Shown piece after piece: positions 60,106 through 64,000 of a stretch of DNA of 64,000 bases. Position 1 is the stretch's first letter. The number at the start of each line of letters is the position of its first letter. A program made the translations under genes and the position numbers. Below the pieces are notes generated by a model. The model had not been told where the DNA came from and ran no database searches. It was given only the letters and a program-made list of their open reading frames with translations. The stretch comes from Ceratothoa steindachneri (Eukaryota; Arthropoda; Malacostraca; Isopoda; Cymothoidae): NCBI GenBank assembly GCA_963969495.1, contig OZ018322.1, forward strand, positions 161,748,048-161,812,047, given 5' to 3'.

Positions 60106-62290
60106 TTGGTGTGACAATGGCTAAAATCAAGACAAGGTCCAAATCAAGTTCTCATCTGACTAATTTTGTTGAGACTGGGGAAGAGCTGATGGTGTCTGAG
60201 TTACCAACAATAAGAGATAATTTGAGGTACGGCATCTACCTCAGGGAGCAAATTGAAGATCAGAGATATTATAAGGTGGAACAGCTGGTAAAAAGACATG
60301 TATCAGGGTATGATTAATCACTGAGCCAAAGCTAATGCTCTCTTCAAACAATAATATCAAAAATTAAGGAGGTGTGGAAGAAGGCAGTAGAATTTCCTTG
60401 GTAAAGGAAAAATTAAAGTAAAAGAGAGGGTCATTCCAAAACTAGATAAGTTATTTGATATATTGACATGCAAATGTCAAATCTATAGTTTTGGGTAAGT
60501 AGGTTGTAATGGCTGTGAGACTGAACCCCACATTAACTGTTGTTGTAGTAAAGAAAATAAAACACATACTAGAGAACTGGCCTTTATTAAAGGACAAAAG
60601 GAGTAGTTTGGAAGTAAAGGTACCTTTCAGAATGGAGGTCCTGCTATTCCAGAGTATAATATGTAGACAATTAAGAGCTTCAAAAAAGAGAGAAAAATAA
60701 AGAATAGCAGAAAGAAAGAGAAAAAGTAAGGATAAAAGCGCTCTTTTAGCAGGAAAAGCAGCAAGAAAAGAAATTTTGCATTTCTTATCAGAAGGTGAAG
60801 ATCTGGAGGCAAAAAATTCTGATGGTGACAACAGTTTGGTAGATGAAGTAACTTTTGAAGTTGTCCAGGATTCGGAATCTTCCATCAGGAATAAAAAAGA
60901 ATTATGAGGATATTCCAGATATTGCTCTTGCTAGTATAAGATGTAATGTCAGATTGAGACAAACTTAAGCTATAGCAACATCAGCTTTAATAGATGCTGG
61001 ATTCATTACTGAGGAAGAATAGAGTTAAGAGAACACAGGAAAAGCTAATGACAGTTATTGAACATGAGTTTGAGGAAAACTTAAGAAAGGATGTGGGAAT
61101 TTCTTGTGTTCTCTTTGATGGACAAATTGATGTGACATCTTTTATGATAGAGGCAACGGAAAGTGAAAAATTGTTTCAAGCAAAAACCAAAGAGGAGCAT
61201 TATACTGTAATCAGTAAGCTTGTGAGCAATTACCCATTCCATTTTCTCCCAGAAAAGGCTACAAAAGAAGAATCACATGCAGAGACGATCAGTAAGGCTA
61301 TGTTTGGAGGGCCGAGGGAAAGAAGTTTGGATAAAAGCTTAATGGCGATTGGAGGAGACTGCATGAATGTAAACAGAGGTGTAAATACTGGAGTAATGTG
61401 AAAAATAAAGCTCCGTTTGACCAAAAAAACCTTGTTTGGTTGGTCTGTAACCTCACACTGGGGGACTTCTTCTCTGTCATCTAATACTTATCAATTTGGA
61501 TGGCCCAAAATTATCTGACAACAGATATTCCAGATCAATAGGAAAGCTCCTTGATCCTGTAACAAACTTGGATATCAACCCAAATTTCACTCAAATATCT
61601 TTAGGTCCTCCTTTTACCAAGATACCTCAGCAAGTGGTGCAAGATCTTTCCACTGATCAACACTACGGCTATAGAATTGTATCGGCAATCAGAGATGGTG
61701 TGCTCCCTACAGGGATTTATCTATTGGAAATAGGTACATTAAACCAGATTCGCTGGTCGACCACAACTAACAGGCCTGTTCTTCTTCTACGAATAATTGT
61801 TAATTTCCTCATTGGTGTATATTACCCATGCTGGTTTAACGTGAAGATTAAGCACTCTTGGACCCAGGAACCTAGGCACATTCTTTATCAAATTCACTGC
61901 CTTTAGTCTCATAGGAAAGAGGTGTTAGATATTGTTTTGCCAACTTTTACGAGATCAGCTTATTATGCATATAGTAAAGCCATCCTCCAAACCCTCCTAT
62001 GCTCTGAAGATAAGGCGGAGAGAACAGAAGGGTGAAAATAATCCCGACCATCAAGGGAGAAGGGGACCCAGATACTCGACTGAGAGACTCCTTTGTAAGG
62101 CTTAGAAGGACACCAGACATGAATTGAAAAACTTAATTGACTCTCCTATGAAAGTACCTAACTGGCCTTGTCATACACAAAGCATTAAGAGGGTTGTAAG
62201 AATGGTGACTGAGGCTTCTTCCAAGTATTTCTCACATGAAAAGAGGGCTGGAGTAATCAAAGCATGATTTGTGTGCTCTGGTAAAGTTTA
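60106..62290 (+). pseudogene. Family 2: broken copy of an unnamed multi-copy protein gene
   Basis: Pieces in order: 60111-60317 (MAKIKTRSKSSS, ELPTIRDNLRYGIYLREQIE); about 60470-60640 a Cys-rich block (VGCNGCETEPHINCCCSKEN and RELAFIKGQK in shifted frames), probably a zinc site; 60660-60900 Lys/Glu-rich coiled region; 60994-61401 open (TVIEHEFEENLRKDVGISCV LFDGQIDVTSFM, KATKEESHAETISKAMF, SLMAIGGD-MNVNRGVNTG); 61496-61906 open (QQVVQDLSTDQHYGYRIVSA, GVYYPCWFNVKIKHSWTQEP RHILYQIHCL); 61910-62010 (EVLDIVLPTFTRSAYYAYSK AILQTLLCSED); 62150-62260 (NWPCHTQSIKRVVRMVTEAS SKYFSHEKRAGV). I know this motif order from unnamed predicted proteins in invertebrate genomes and suspect a mobile origin. A possible splice acceptor (CATTTACAG, 60084-60092) precedes it. 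Broken by many stops. Confidence 0.65.
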
Positions 62291-62299
62291 ACTTTTGAA

Positions 62300-63140
62300 T
62301 ATGACCCAAAGTGACCCATTCATCTATATCTGGAGCTTTGCATACACTTTTCTAACTCAATAACATGTATTTTTGAGGTTATTTTATGATGGGGGGGACT
62401 TGGATTAAATAAAAATAAGTTACATAAGCTCGTGACGAAAGGAAAAAGAATAATTTTATTTAAATGGAAATTGATGTTTGTATGAGCATTTATATAACAA
62501 AGTGTAAAGTTCTTTTTCAAGATCTCCCCCGGAAAATATATCATTTAATCACCCCTCATTAAAGGATTTAATGAAAATATATGGTTGCCCCAAGATATGA
62601 CCCGCCCTAATAGTCCACCCTTGGGCGATCCATTTTTTAGTGTTTCGTGTTTATGAAAATATTTCAACCTAGGAAGCGTAAAAGTCTGATATACGGCAAC
62701 TTTATGTTGTAAACAATAGATGTGTCAAGATGAACCATGAATAAGTTGTGGGACCTCAGCTCCTCAAAGAGCTATACTACTCCTTCCTAAGGGCATTTTC
62801 TTACCCTCCCTCCCCACCATTCCAATGTTGCTGAAGGTGCGAGTAAGGGTGAAGCAAATTTGCCCACTCTCTCGTATCTACTTGTCTTTAAGGAAAGTAA
62901 TTCTTTTGCTTTTGATGGTTAGAATTGTTGTTGCAAAACGAGGCTTTCAGTGACCTCAAATTTCAAGTTCTCGTACTTTCTTCACCACAGGAGATAAGAA
63001 CTATAAGCATCCATACTATAATACACTTACGTATAAATGTTTGTTCCCCTTAAATCATTTTAAGGTAATATTCGTTGACGGAATTTTTCTCTTGCCTGGT
63101 GCGAAGCTATCGGCTGCCTATCCTGAAGAGAGAATCTGTA
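62300..63140. other. No recognised gene
   Basis: AT-rich with a frame at 62320-62544 (minus) and 63041-63241 (plus) that match nothing I know. Confidence 0.35.
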
Positions 63141-63144
63141 CTCT

Positions 63145-63340
63145 GAGCTCTCATTATTTCGTCACTAAATATAATCTTCTGTTATTGCAAGATACAGAAG
63201 AGGATGGAAATTTATTAGTGCTTCTCTACATATTTACTTAAAATCCATTCCCTTATATCTCACATTCAGTATAACTTCGATCAATTCCTTAGTTTTCCTG
63301 CTCCCATCCTTCCCTTTATCCACGAAGTTTTCATGCTATT
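63145..63340 (+). repeat. Direct repeat, left copy
   Basis: Contains CACTAAATATAATCTTCTGT, TTAGTGCTTCTCTACATATT and CCATTCCCTTATATCTCACA, all found again in order at 63740-63915. The two copies flank a foldback arm. Confidence 0.8.
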
Positions 63341-63371
63341 TAAGCACTGTGTTTTACTTTTGTTGGGGAGG

Positions 63372-63692
63372 GGAGGGGGTAATAACATTGTGACTATTTG
63401 GCTGATTCTAACGAAATCTAAAGCCCTTATGTTGTTTTACATTCTCTTTTGAATGATATATTTGCCAAAGTCCTCCCAGGTTTAGCCATTGAATTATTTG
63501 GCAATCGCATTATAACTATTTGGCTGATCCTGACAAAATTTAAGGCCCTTATGTTGTTTTACATTCCCTTTCAATTGATATAATTTCCAAAGTCCTCCCA
63601 AGGTTAGTCCGGAAATTATTGAAAATTTTGAAGCTCGTAAGGTCATAAATCAGAATAAGTGAGAGCACGCGACTTTGGTCAGCAGACCTTGT
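63372..63692 (-). mobile_element. Foldback family, arm with terminus
   Basis: Two units in right-arm orientation (AACCCTTATG-type mark as AAAGCCCTTATGTTGTTTTA and AAGGCCCTTATGTTGTTTTA; AAGTCCTCCCAAGGTTAGTC), then the terminal sequence GAATAAGTGAGAGCACGCGA CTTTGGTCAGCAGACCTTGT. This is the best preserved terminus of the family in the window. The opposite arm is absent. Confidence 0.8.
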
Positions 63693-63739
63693 TACATTGA
63701 TAATGCCTATGACCATAGTTTCTGCTTATTTATATCTTC

Positions 63740-63915
63740 TAGTTTCTGCTACAGCATTATTTTGTCACTACATATAATCTTCTGTTCATGCAAGATCCTA
63801 GTGCTTCTCTATTTACGTAAAGTCCATTCCCTTATATCTCACATTCAGTATAACTTCGATCAATTCCTTAGTTTTACCTTTCCCATTCTTTACTTTCTCC
63901 ACGAAGTTATGTAGC
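63740..63915 (+). repeat. Direct repeat, right copy
   Basis: Second copy of 63145-63340 with about 10-15% differences and a deletion of roughly 20 bp after TGCAAGAT. Confidence 0.8.
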
Positions 63916-64000
63916 CTCCTATACATCCCTTTGACTAAGAAGCCCTCGAGAGAATATATTCCACCAATTGTCCTTTAGCAAAATAAAGCTCAGAATTTTG

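Overview
The window looks like a gene-poor stretch of an animal nuclear genome, most likely an arthropod and possibly a crustacean. It is AT-rich and holds long (TA)n tracts, several joined to (GA)n. Its transposon remnants belong to metazoan superfamilies: BEL/Pao, Jockey-like and other APE-type LINEs, a Penelope-like element, mariner, SINE-like pieces, foldback and palindromic elements. The organism call rests on transposon types and base composition only. I could not support a single intact host gene. Almost every open reading frame is part of a decayed element or a by-product of a simple repeat.

Layout. 0-5.2 kb: non-coding, with one foldback arm and a (TA)n(GA)n tract. 5.2-7.4 kb: a broken copy of an unnamed multi-copy protein family (family 1, copy A), then a LINE 3' fragment. 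8.4-11.5 kb: a local duplication, then a large foldback-like element whose arms are tandem ~126-bp units; its right arm holds a ~0.9-kb CCACCTACA-type minisatellite. 14.6-16.2 kb (+) and 19.6-21.3 kb (-): family 1 copies B and C. 21.5-25.4 kb: a hammerhead-like motif, a tRNA-like remnant, a decayed Jockey-like LINE (-) and a Penelope GIY-YIG fragment (+). 26-41 kb: mostly unassigned, with LINE and mariner scraps and a ~420-bp near-perfect palindrome.

40.9-50.7 kb is a nested block. A LINE on the minus strand is interrupted near its 3' end by a 5.2-kb BEL/Pao element with two LTRs, and within its reverse transcriptase by a ~0.47-kb SINE-like insert. 51.2-52.8 kb (-) is family 1 copy D. 53.3-59.4 kb contains T-rich minisatellites, a mariner with an almost open transposase, a strong hairpin with a hammerhead-like core, and a LINE fragment. 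60.1-62.3 kb is a decayed copy of a second unnamed multi-copy family (family 2). The right edge carries another foldback arm between two copies of a ~170-bp repeat.

The elements record successive waves of insertion rather than a pathway. The most useful leads are the foldback family, the two unnamed repeat-borne families, the hammerhead-like motifs and the nested LINE/BEL block. Protein assignments were made by reading motifs by eye; no database search was run.
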